A stretch of 6,176 nucleotides of DNA from Chitinophagaceae bacterium UBA4412 (GCA_002400445.1 DGQO01000295.1:1-6176); one strand, 5' to 3'; shown: positions 1 through 6,143, numbered from the stretch's first letter. Numbers and translations are program-made. Notes: generated by a model from the letters alone, not told the origin.

Positions 1-1
1 G

Positions 2-208
2 GAAACGCAAAGTGAAAACCCAGAAGATGTACGTTATAGCCGCCGTGAGTTTAGCTACCAGTCTTTCTCCAGAACTTTTACCTTGCAAAGAGATGTGGTA
101 GATACAGAAAAAATTGAGGCTAAATACCAGGACGGTGTATTGCATCTTTTAATCCCTAAACTGGAGCACGCAAAGCAGAAACAGCCTAAACAAATTGAGA
201 TTCTGTAA
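2..208 (+). CDS. Small heat-shock protein (Hsp20/alpha-crystallin family), C-terminal part
   Basis: This is the last 68 codons of an ATP-independent holdase chaperone that binds unfolding proteins in the cytoplasm and keeps them soluble for refolding. The gene starts before the window; family members usually have about 140-160 residues, so roughly half is present. The visible part covers the end of the alpha-crystallin domain: a strand ending SRTFTLQRDV, then the family-typical A-x4-G-V-L signature (AKYQDGVL, visible residues 40-47) followed by HLLIPK. The end carries the I-x-I anchor motif (IEIL), which in this family docks into the neighbouring subunit of the oligomer. The charged linker before it (EHAKQKQPKQ) is also typical. 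The gene is followed 20 bases later by its own terminator, so it ends its transcript. No control site is visible because the promoter lies upstream. Family assignment is firm; the specific paralogue is not. Confidence 0.93.
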   Translation, partial: ETQSENPEDVRYSRREFSYQSFSRTFTLQRDVVDTEKIEAKYQDGVLHLLIPKLEHAKQKQPKQIEIL

Positions 209-228
209 AAGGGTTAACATGCTTCCGT

Positions 229-264
229 AAAAGAGTTGTCTTTAACACAGGCAACTCTTTTTTT
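229..264 (+). terminator. Intrinsic terminator of the Hsp20 gene
   Basis: A perfect 10-bp stem pairs AAAAGAGTTG (229-238) with CAACTCTTTT (252-261), and T239/G251 can add a wobble pair. The loop is about 11 bases. The right arm runs into a T-tract at 258-264. It lies 20 bases after the Hsp20 stop codon, in the correct orientation. Confidence 0.9.
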
Positions 265-290
265 GTTGCTCTGCAGCAAGGAAACCATGC

Positions 291-443
291 TTATGCCAAG
301 GCTGCATTATTATAAATGTCATGTTCCTCATTTCCTGGAGCAGAAGGTGAAATATAACGCTTCAGCATTTCTTTCGCCATTTCCCAGGAAGCATGAAAAG
401 CAATTGCATAGTTTTCTGTGTTGCTAATCAGCAGCGTAAACTT
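291..443 (-). pseudogene. Possible remnant of an M28 peptidase gene 3' end
   Basis: On the minus strand an open stretch of 50 codons ends in TAA at 291-293 and is preceded by a TGA at 444-446, with no plausible start codon. Its codons 16-31 read AFHASWEMAKEMLKRYI-like. This resembles the C-terminus of the intact M28 peptidase encoded just upstream on the same strand (VFNTAWEMANREEMLKRDI, residues 503-521). The resemblance is also visible in DNA: the 13-mer gccatttcccagg occurs at 376-388 and at 799-811 in the same orientation and reading frame, with further matches on both sides and a 6-base gap. I infer a decayed partial duplication, or the tail of an old paralogue. The matched stretch is short, so chance or unrelated coding is possible. 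No M28-like sequence is visible further upstream on this strand (444-680). Confidence 0.25.
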
Positions 444-680
444 TCAACAACACTAAAAAATGTTACCTTGAGGCAGGTGAAAAAAAACGTTCTCATTATA
501 GGGTTAATATGTTATGCTGTAGTCTCGGCTATGGGAATGGTAAGATTGTTCGATAGTATCAGCGCCGGGGATAAACCCCGAATGATGAGTTCGGCCATTT
601 TGATTATCATTTCTCTTATTGCTTTTATGAGCTTTGTTTTCATTTATAAAAGGCGAGGCAAGATTGATGATGCAACGTAA
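393..680 (+). CDS. Small two-helix membrane protein, function unknown
   Basis: I do not recognise this 95-codon gene. The translation has two hydrophobic segments, about residues 32-50 (NVLIIGLICYAVVSAMGMV) and 66-84 (SSAILIIISLIAFMSFVFI), joined by a short polar loop, DSISAGDKPR. Lysine and arginine flank both outer ends (RQVKKN and YKRRGK), so the positive-inside rule predicts both termini in the cytoplasm. The ATG at 393 has AGGAAG directly before it, only one base away, too close for a normal ribosome site. An in-frame GTG at 477, with GAGG three bases upstream, would give a 67-residue protein starting MKKNVLIIG, which looks more natural and would avoid the M28-like remnant on the other strand. 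A GC-rich hairpin (CGGGG-ATAAA-CCCCG, 566-580) falls in the loop codons. The hydrophobic pattern makes a real gene likely; the start is uncertain. Confidence 0.5.
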   Translation: MKSNCIVFCVANQQRKLSTTLKNVTLRQVKKNVLIIGLICYAVVSAMGMVRLFDSISAGDKPRMMSSAILIIISLIAFMSFVFIYKRRGKIDDAT

Positions 681-700
681 TTATTTTGCTTGTAACAACC

Positions 701-717
701 CCCGGCAGTAAGCCGGG
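701..717. terminator. GC-rich stem between convergent genes, possible bidirectional terminator
   Basis: CCCGGC (701-706) and GCCGGG (712-717) form a perfect 6-bp stem with a five-base loop. It lies 20 bases after the stop of the small membrane protein gene and 26 bases past the stop of the convergent M28 peptidase gene. Neither side has a proper T-tract; on the minus strand only a loose T-rich stretch (TTGTT) follows. Position and GC content fit a shared weak terminator, but the missing T-run keeps the call tentative. Confidence 0.35.
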
Positions 718-743
718 CCGGATGATTAATCGAAACATTTATT

Positions 744-2330
744 TTACCTCGTAGCCGTTGAAAGCGGAATATCTCTTTTAAGCATTTCCTCCCGGTTGGC
801 CATTTCCCAGGCAGTATTAAAAACCAATTGTGCTCTCTTTTGCATGAGTGAGAAATTAATCTTTTCAATATCATCGGTGGGCTGGTGGTAGTCTGACTTT
901 AGCATACCATCATAATAGAACAATACGGGCACCCCTTTGCGGGCAAAATTATAATGATCACTGCGAAAGTAAATGCGATTGGGATCTTTAGGGTCGTCAA
1001 ATTTATAGTCTAAAACAAGCTTTGTATATTTCTCGTTTACTCCCTCACTAATCACCGGCAAGTCTGAACTTATCTTATCATTACCCACTACATATACATA
1101 GTTTAAAGTATCGTCTTTCTTTCGTTCTGTATCTACACGGCCAATCATATCAATGTTTAAATCAACAGAGGTCTTATCCAAAGGATAAATGGGATGATCA
1201 GAATAATATTCACTGCCCCATAATCCTTTCTCTTCTCCGCTTACGGCCATGATCACTACCGTGCGCCGCGGCCCGTGGCCATCTGCTTTAGCTTGTGCAA
1301 AAGCTTTGGCAATAGCCATGATACTTACAGTGCCGCTACCATCATCATCCGCACCATTGTACACTACACCGTTTCGTATACCAAGGTGATCATAGTGGGC
1401 TGTAATAAAAACGTATTCCTCTTTTTTGTCTGAACCTTCCACGAGGCCGAGCACATTACTTGCCATCACTGTTTTACGATTCATTTTAAGCTTATACTCA
1501 ACTTTGGTTTTAACTATTTTGTAGTCTGTGGGTTTAAAGGCAGCATGTGTAGTTGCTGTAGCAATATATTCCGAAACCGAAGCGCCAAGAATCTTTTGGG
1601 CAAAGTTGTGGTTCAATTGTACGAAAGGCAATTTATAATTGCGGGAATCTGCTTTAGGAAAGTACACTGCTGTTTCTTTTGCATTTTCTACGCTGCGGCT
1701 GCTAAATGAGCTGGCGGTAGGACTGATTACAAATGCGCCAATGGCGCCATGCTGCTTAGCAGCGGCAAGCTTATCAGGAATGCCGGGATAGGTCCAGGAG
1801 GAACTACGACCAGCCGCATCGCCCAAAAAGTATTGTCCGTCTGCTTTAGGCTCACCCATAAAAAAGGCCACCATTTTGCCTTTTACATGTAGATTCTTAT
1901 AGTCGGAATATTTGAGATCATCAATGCCGTAGCCCACAAAGACAACTTCCTTACCCTCAAATTTTCCTGCCGAACTGTTCATGAGCGAAACGAGATAATC
2001 TGTACCAAATAAGGCTTCTTTTCCATTTACGGAAAGCTTAACCTTATCAATCCTATCCTGGTATAAGGGATACATTTGCTGGTAATCATTTGCATTATCC
2101 GGTTGTTTAAGACCAATTTCTTTAAAGAAATCCTGGATGTATGCTGCGGCTTTTCGCTGCCCTTCCGTACCTGTTTCCCGGCCCTCCATTTCGTCGCTTG
2201 CTATAATGGCGAGGTGTTTTTGAAGCAAAGACTGATCTATTATCTCCGCATATTTAGGTGCTCCTTCTTTCTGGGCATAACTTAACTGCAGCAGGCAAAT
2301 CGTCGAAATAAAAACTAGTAATTTTTTCAT
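744..2330 (-). CDS. Secreted M28 family zinc aminopeptidase with PA domain
   Basis: This 528-residue enzyme should remove N-terminal residues from peptides outside the cytoplasm using two zinc ions. The chosen ATG at 2330 gives a classic signal peptide, MKKLLVFISTICLLQLSYA, with likely cleavage before QKEG. A reading from the GTG at 2390 would add 20 residues that bury it. After a helical region (DEMEGRETGTEGQRKAA) comes a PA domain at about residues 108-208. The peptidase domain runs from about 290 to the end and has the full M28 set: H312 and D314 (AHYDHLG), bridging D329 (GADDDGSG), catalytic E366 and ligand E367 (SGEEKGL), D394 (NIDMIGR) and H482 (YHQPTDD). Length is normal for PA-containing M28 enzymes of Bacteroidota. 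It appears to be transcribed alone, with a possible attenuator in its leader. Exact substrate preference cannot be read from sequence; no T9SS C-terminal sorting domain is evident. Confidence 0.95.
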   Translation of the reverse strand: MKKLLVFISTICLLQLSYAQKEGAPKYAEIIDQSLLQKHLAIIASDEMEGRETGTEGQRKAAAYIQDFFKEIGLKQPDNANDYQQMYPLYQDRIDKVKLSVNGKEALFGTDYLVSLMNSSAGKFEGKEVVFVGYGIDDLKYSDYKNLHVKGKMVAFFMGEPKADGQYFLGDAAGRSSSWTYPGIPDKLAAAKQHGAIGAFVISPTASSFSSRSVENAKETAVYFPKADSRNYKLPFVQLNHNFAQKILGASVSEYIATATTHAAFKPTDYKIVKTKVEYKLKMNRKTVMASNVLGLVEGSDKKEEYVFITAHYDHLGIRNGVVYNGADDDGSGTVSIMAIAKAFAQAKADGHGPRRTVVIMAVSGEEKGLWGSEYYSDHPIYPLDKTSVDLNIDMIGRVDTERKKDDTLNYVYVVGNDKISSDLPVISEGVNEKYTKLVLDYKFDDPKDPNRIYFRSDHYNFARKGVPVLFYYDGMLKSDYHQPTDDIEKINFSLMQKRAQLVFNTAWEMANREEMLKRDIPLSTATR

Positions 2331-2360
2331 GTGTGGTTCAATAAGAACGGTAAGAAATAT

Positions 2361-2376
2361 GCGCTGAAACCAGCGC
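2361..2376 (-). other. Short perfect hairpin in the peptidase 5' leader
   Basis: GCGCTG (2361-2366) and CAGCGC (2371-2376) form a 6-bp GC-rich stem with a four-base loop, 31-46 bases upstream of the M28 peptidase start codon. It has no T-tract, so it is not a terminator. It could be an RNA structure affecting transcript stability or translation, or a small operator. The structure is seen directly; any role is inference. Confidence 0.35.
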
Positions 2377-2389
2377 CGGTTTATTTGCA

Positions 2390-2397
2390 CTAAAGTA
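2390..2397 (-). promoter_or_regulatory. Candidate proximal -7 element for the M28 peptidase gene
   Basis: Read on the minus strand the site is TACTTTAG, seven of eight matches to the Bacteroidota consensus TAnnTTTG. A T-rich stretch lies about where the -33 element should be. Use of this site would give a leader of roughly 50 bases containing only the GCGCTG hairpin and would bypass the attenuator-like structure further upstream. Short AT-rich matches are common by chance. Confidence 0.25.
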
Positions 2398-2413
2398 CCA
2401 TTTTGACTCTTCT

Positions 2414-2489
2414 AAAAAAACCTAAAAGCAATTAAAGGTAATTTCATTGAATTACCAGGCTAATTGCTTTATCCACACTCAAGCAATCT
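2414..2489 (-). promoter_or_regulatory. Attenuator-like alternative hairpins with T-tract in the M28 peptidase leader
   Basis: On the minus strand, toward the M28 gene, a long hairpin forms between 2470 and 2425. The outer stem is 10 bp (AAAGCAATTA, plus strand 2425-2434, with TAATTGCTTT, 2461-2470). The inner stem is 7 bp (GGTAATT, 2437-2443, with AATTACC, 2450-2456) around a six-base loop. The two stems are separated by an unequal bulge (AA versus AGGC). It is followed in minus-strand direction by a T-run at 2420-2414. A third copy of the outer-arm heptamer (AAGCAAT, 2481-2487) can pair with 2463-2469 instead, which would break the outer stem. Terminator plus competing upstream arm is the layout of a transcription attenuator. 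Alternatives are an operator for a dimeric regulator, or a terminator ending a short RNA of about 80 bases. Confidence 0.4.
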
Positions 2490-2494
2490 ATCTC

Positions 2495-2525
2495 CAAAAG
2501 TAATTTTAGAAGCGAAAGTTAAACA
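2495..2525 (-). promoter_or_regulatory. Candidate distal promoter for the M28 peptidase leader
   Basis: The minus strand reads TACTTTTG at 2502-2495, an exact match to the Bacteroidota -7 consensus TAnnTTTG. About 19 bases upstream lies TGTTT (2525-2521), only a partial match to the -33 element TTTG. Transcription would begin near 2489, directly before the hairpin set at 2414-2489, giving a leader of about 160 bases. Confidence 0.35.
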
Positions 2526-2599
2526 TGGCGTCTCTGACAGTGCCTTGAATATAATGGGCTATAGAATAAGATGATTTAGTTGTACCCCCTAATGACGTA

Positions 2600-2630
2600 T
2601 TGCAAATGGGTTCTGCGACAAGTATTTTCA
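2600..2630 (+). promoter_or_regulatory. Candidate promoter for the LGFP-metallophosphoesterase gene
   Basis: TTG at 2600-2602 and TATTTTCA at 2623-2630 are separated by 20 bases. This is the spacing expected for Bacteroidota -33 and -7 elements, but the -7 element matches the consensus at only six of eight positions. It would give a leader of about 65 bases before the ATG at 2704. It is the best candidate I could find, but weak. Confidence 0.2.
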
Positions 2631-2703
2631 TGCCGTAATGCCAAGACCATCCACACGACATATACATCCATTTTGTTCAATCACTTTTTAAAAATAGAAT
2701 ACT

Positions 2704-5496
2704 ATGACTCCTTTAGAAACAATTACCCAAAAATTTACGCAGTTGAAAACAACGGGCACTGACTTAGGTAAAATTACCGTGGCTATGGCAGATGCTAATC
2801 ACGGAGGGAAAGTGCAAAAGTATGAGTTTGGGCATATTTACTGGCACCCTAATACCGGCGCACATGAAGTGCATGGGGGCATTCTGAATGCCTTTTTAAA
2901 ATATGGAGGTGTAGATGTAAATCCATCACTTGGCATCAGGGCGCTGGGCTTTCCTATTTCTGATGAAACCAATACAAAAGGAAAACCGGGTAGAGTGAGT
3001 TATTTTGAATGGGGTGCAATTTATTGGCACCCGGATAAAGGAATTATGGGCAATGCTGTATGGGGTGATTGTTACAAGAGTTTTGATGAGACTGTATCTT
3101 ATCCTGCCACTTCAACATTAAAAACGCCGATAGGTGAAATTACTTATGTAGACCGGGGATGCATTTGGAAACCGGCCAACTTTGCGAGGGTTGTAAATAT
3201 GGTGCTGAATGGTCCTCAAATAGGGCGGCCCATGATCTGTACGCCTGTAGCAACGGAATTGAAAAAATTCCCTTTGCTCATTTGCGAATTGACAAAAGCA
3301 GAAAAGTTACAATTGGAATCCTTGTATCCCGGCTTTATGCAAACGATATGGAATCACAATATTGGGTTACGGCCTGTGTTAGCTTCCGCCCGCACTACAC
3401 AGGAGTTCGCTGTAACGGGTTTAATGGAGTTTAGTGAAATCGGTAACGAATCGTCAATAACATCAGCGGGTCTGTCTGCACAGGCTACTTCTTTTTCTGC
3501 CCGCCCGGTTGGTGGCGTGCCCACAACCCCTCCAGGCTTACCTTTCCAGCCTAAGCAATTCTATGTGGCTACTGCATCATTACCTAATAACGCCATATTG
3601 CAGGATAGTACACTTTATGATTTGGTGGTTAAGGGAACAGAGAACAACTGGTTAGTTTATGCTGCTCATTGTATTTACAGCAAAAATACCTGGGAAAATT
3701 TTGCAGCTATACATGCAACAGACTTACACCTTTCAAGAAGGTTAGACAGCTTTAGAAGAATACTCAAGGATAAAAATATGCCTGAAGGCGTTAAGAATTA
3801 CAACAATTTCAATGATGCATTCCGGGATCTTGTTTTATACGCCAATAAGTTGCATGGCCTTGGTGCGCTGGATTTATTAATATTAACCGGCGACCTGGTA
3901 GATTATATTTTCGAGAATGATGATGATAAGAATAGCCCAGGTAATTTTAAATTGTTTAAAAAAATAATTTTAGGAGAATCACCTTATCCTGATAAAGATT
4001 TCTTTGCGCCAAATACTGCTAAAACCCATGAAGAATTAAGGGTGCCTGTTTTTACCACCCTGGGTAATCATGATTACAGACCAAACGCATATGATTTAAT
4101 TGCCCGGATTGATGCGGGTGATTTTGGAGGCTATGACCTGCTACCCGGTGGCTGGAAAGACAAGACGGTGAAGCAATACAATTCAATGAACCTGGTACAG
4201 GAAGATGCGGAGGCCATCCTGGGAAAAGACCACGTGTACTATGATATGAATAAAGCCGCTTCCAAGGTTGCTGCCTTGCCCACGAATGGAATGTATGCCT
4301 ATCATGGCTTAATTAATCAAACAGATAATTACGTAGTTCAGCTCGGTAAGAATAAACTGGTAATGATTAATACGGAAATGGATAAAGGCATTTTAGGTGC
4401 CAATGCTAAGGATGCCTTAAAAGTTATATTTAGTTCGATGGATGAATCGGAAACAAATTTCGTAGATGGAAATCCTGACTCCCTGGGTTTTACGGAAGAA
4501 AAAATAAGTATGCTTAAGCGTGCATTACAGGAAACGGGTGAGGGTACTGTAATCGTGGGTTTGCATGCTCCGCCATTGAACATTAAGAACAATGAGTTTC
4601 CTCATTATTTCAGAGAAACGGAACACCCGGAGGTAGATAAAAAACTCGTCAATGGCTACCTGCTACGGGCTGACAGTATTGGGTTTAGTCAGAAGGATGG
4701 ACTTGCGCATCCGGAGAAGCCATTCCCGGACTGGCTGCGCAGTAATTCTATAAACTTTAAAAGAAAGAGTGCAGACGAATTTTTAGATTATGGAGTGTCA
4801 AAGAATATGCAAGATGATTTTTTAAAGCTTTGCCAGGGGCTGATGGGTACTAGGAAGCCAGACCTCATCCTAAGTGGGCATGGCCACAAAAGAGTAGAAT
4901 ACCGCCTGGGCTGGAGCGAAGAGAATAAGCACCTGCGCTACTACATGGATTTTTACACTGAGAATCCACAGGAATATTACAAATCTGTCTACAATAAGAA
5001 AATCCAGGATTACAGGGTTCAGTTTATGTCCTTTCCATTGATGCAGGTGAAAGAAAAAACAAATGTGCGCATTTTTATCAGGGAAGGCGCTAAAGTAAAC
5101 AATGGTATTCAGACGATCAATGACCACAGAGATAATGTGGATGCCTGGGCTAGCAGCTCCTGCCTTAATGTACCTCCTTTTAAAAACCCTTTAAACAATG
5201 CTTCAAATGCTGCGGCATGGTGGAACGAACACCGCCCCATTATAGTACAAACGGCTGCCCTTGGGCCTACGGAGTCTAACAACAGAAAAGATGCAAAAGA
5301 AAATCCGGAACGGCCCGGCCCCGCATTTAATGGCTTTCGCTACATTCAGATCACTAAGAATATCATCAGTAAAATCCGTTACGTTACGATGAAAGAGTTA
5401 AGAGAGAACAATTTTAAAATGCCTTGGGAGCCAAAAAAGCAAATAGTCTCTGCAATTGATTTAAGTACTTTATCCAATGCAGTAACGCTTAAATAA
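2704..5496 (+). CDS. LGFP-repeat / calcineurin-like metallophosphoesterase fusion protein
   Basis: This 930-residue protein joins two known modules. Residues 1-175 contain LGFP-type repeats of about 60 residues: YEFGHIYW (40-47), FEWGAIYW (101-108) and a degraded YVDRGCIW (148-155). The first is followed by GA-x2-V-x-GGI and ends in LGFPISDE (81-88); IGRPMICTP (173-181) looks like a worn third copy. LGFP repeats are best known from actinobacterial secreted proteins and are thought to bind the cell envelope. Residues 176-330 are unassigned and include a Ser/Pro-rich linker (about 258-282). Residues 331-735 are a metallophosphoesterase with every metal-site motif: D340-x-H342 (ATDLHLS), D397 (TGDLVD), GNHD (454-457), H621 (GLHAPP) and GHGH (725-728). 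Residues 736-930 are unassigned. No signal peptide or membrane segment is visible, so it appears cytoplasmic unless exported unusually. Its substrate is unknown; phosphodiesterase or phosphatase activity follows from the family. It appears to be transcribed alone. Confidence 0.92.
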   Translation: MTPLETITQKFTQLKTTGTDLGKITVAMADANHGGKVQKYEFGHIYWHPNTGAHEVHGGILNAFLKYGGVDVNPSLGIRALGFPISDETNTKGKPGRVSYFEWGAIYWHPDKGIMGNAVWGDCYKSFDETVSYPATSTLKTPIGEITYVDRGCIWKPANFARVVNMVLNGPQIGRPMICTPVATELKKFPLLICELTKAEKLQLESLYPGFMQTIWNHNIGLRPVLASARTTQEFAVTGLMEFSEIGNESSITSAGLSAQATSFSARPVGGVPTTPPGLPFQPKQFYVATASLPNNAILQDSTLYDLVVKGTENNWLVYAAHCIYSKNTWENFAAIHATDLHLSRRLDSFRRILKDKNMPEGVKNYNNFNDAFRDLVLYANKLHGLGALDLLILTGDLVDYIFENDDDKNSPGNFKLFKKIILGESPYPDKDFFAPNTAKTHEELRVPVFTTLGNHDYRPNAYDLIARIDAGDFGGYDLLPGGWKDKTVKQYNSMNLVQEDAEAILGKDHVYYDMNKAASKVAALPTNGMYAYHGLINQTDNYVVQLGKNKLVMINTEMDKGILGANAKDALKVIFSSMDESETNFVDGNPDSLGFTEEKISMLKRALQETGEGTVIVGLHAPPLNIKNNEFPHYFRETEHPEVDKKLVNGYLLRADSIGFSQKDGLAHPEKPFPDWLRSNSINFKRKSADEFLDYGVSKNMQDDFLKLCQGLMGTRKPDLILSGHGHKRVEYRLGWSEENKHLRYYMDFYTENPQEYYKSVYNKKIQDYRVQFMSFPLMQVKEKTNVRIFIREGAKVNNGIQTINDHRDNVDAWASSSCLNVPPFKNPLNNASNAAAWWNEHRPIIVQTAALGPTESNNRKDAKENPERPGPAFNGFRYIQITKNIISKIRYVTMKELRENNFKMPWEPKKQIVSAIDLSTLSNAVTLK

Positions 5497-5519
5497 GCAA
5501 CAGGGTTTACCATTATTAT

Positions 5520-5559
5520 CCGGTGCAATGAGCAGCTCGAAATCATTGCACCGGTTTTT
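5520..5559 (+). terminator. Strong intrinsic terminator of the metallophosphoesterase gene
   Basis: A perfect 12-bp stem pairs CCGGTGCAATGA (5520-5531) with TCATTGCACCGG (5543-5554), with an 11-base loop, followed by TTTTT at 5555-5559. It starts 24 bases after the stop codon. The T-tract is on the plus strand only, so it serves the phosphoesterase gene rather than the convergent rpiB. Confidence 0.93.
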
Positions 5560-5570
5560 ATAAAACCATA

Positions 5571-5629
5571 CCATCAGGAATAATGTGCGTGGTGTAAATA
5601 GCTGTTTAAAGTAGAAGACTACCTGATGG
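5571..5629. repeat. Spaced 8-bp inverted repeat between convergent genes
   Basis: CCATCAGG (5571-5578) and CCTGATGG (5622-5629) are perfect inverted copies 43 bases apart, between the phosphoesterase terminator and the end of rpiB. Pairing does not extend beyond 8 bp and there is no adjacent T-tract. A chance occurrence is quite possible. The rest of this 5560-5693 stretch shows no gene. Confidence 0.3.
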
Positions 5630-5693
5630 AAATCCAGGTGTATGAGGATTAAATAAACTTAATAAAAAAACTGTTCTCACACCAGATTTTACC

Positions 5694-6143
5694 TTAGCAG
5701 GCAATCTTTTGTACCCTGTCTGCATGACGGCCACCTTCAAAATTGGTGTTCATAAAGATATCCAGCATTTTTTCGGCGTCGCCATCTCTTACAAAGCGGG
5801 CAGGTATACAAAGTATATTAGCATTATTATGCTTGCGGGCAAGTTCGGCCAGTTCTTCTCCCCAGCAAATAGCAGCCCTGATGCCCTGGTGTTTGTTAGC
5901 TGTAATCGCTACACCATTGGCACTGCCGCAAAGTAAAATGCCGAAAGCGGCTTCACCATTTTGTACAGCCTCGGCTACCGGATGTGCAAAGTCCGGATAA
6001 TCTACAGAGTCTTTTGTATAGGTACCATAATCTTTAAAAACCATTTTTTCTCCTTCTAAAAAAGAGATCAGGTCTTCTTTGCAATCGAAACCGGCATGAT
6101 CGCAGCCAATGGCGATGGGTTTGGTAAGATCGAAGCTGTACAT
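5694..6143 (-). CDS. rpiB: Ribose-5-phosphate isomerase B
   Basis: RpiB interconverts ribose 5-phosphate and ribulose 5-phosphate in the non-oxidative pentose phosphate pathway, in the cytoplasm. The ATG at 6143 gives 149 residues, the usual family length. A reading seven codons longer would need a TTG at 6164 and adds nothing conserved. The family pattern is complete: IAIGCDHAG near the N-terminus (D15, H16), substrate-site Y49 in VDYPDFA, catalytic C72 in LLCGSANGVAI, then TANKHQGIRAA, H105 in KHNNAN, and the C-terminal GGRHADRV with phosphate-binding arginines. The catalytic cysteine places it with the E. coli-type enzymes rather than the mycobacterial type that uses a glutamate. It converges on the phosphoesterase gene. 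TACATTTT (6172-6165 on the minus strand) resembles a -7 promoter element, but any -33 element would lie outside the window. A T7 run (5670-5664) follows the stop without a convincing stem. Confidence 0.95.
   Translation of the reverse strand: MYSFDLTKPIAIGCDHAGFDCKEDLISFLEGEKMVFKDYGTYTKDSVDYPDFAHPVAEAVQNGEAAFGILLCGSANGVAITANKHQGIRAAICWGEELAELARKHNNANILCIPARFVRDGDAEKMLDIFMNTNFEGGRHADRVQKIAC

Larger units (their letters stand above)
2331..2703. other. Divergent intergenic region between the peptidase and phosphoesterase genes
   Basis: These 373 bases hold no credible protein gene. Open stretches in them are short and lack coding character. The half nearest the M28 gene carries the GCGCTG hairpin, a candidate proximal promoter, the attenuator-like hairpin set and a candidate distal promoter. 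The half nearest the phosphoesterase gene carries only a weak candidate promoter; otherwise I see no repeat or RNA structure there. The bases before the ATG at 2704 are AT-rich without a Shine-Dalgarno sequence, usual for Bacteroidota. Confidence 0.6.

Noticed and set aside
266..279. TTGCT-CTGC-AGCAA small hairpin after the Hsp20 terminator
   Set aside because: Only 5 bp, AT-containing, and without context; within chance expectation.
236..427. Plus-strand open frame of 63 codons after the Hsp20 gene
   Set aside because: It begins inside the Hsp20 terminator stem, has no ribosome site and its translation shows no protein-like pattern; it also overlaps the better-supported gene at 393-680.
2580..2762. 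Plus-strand 60-codon frame just before the phosphoesterase gene
   Set aside because: It overlaps the start of the large gene in another frame and has no coding character; the large gene starts naturally at 2704.
3159..3434. Plus-strand 91-codon frame inside the phosphoesterase gene
   Set aside because: Out-of-frame shadow of a well-supported 930-residue gene with domain motifs; no independent start signal.
4338..5127. Two minus-strand frames of 84 and 85 codons inside the phosphoesterase gene
   Set aside because: Antisense shadows of the catalytic-domain coding sequence; no recognisable motifs.
5664..5685. T7 run after rpiB on the minus strand as an intrinsic terminator
   Set aside because: The T-run is real but the preceding stem has only about three base pairs (CTG with CAG), too weak to call.
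5709..6000. Two plus-strand frames opposite rpiB
   Set aside because: Antisense to the fully motif-supported rpiB gene; translations are low in recognisable features.
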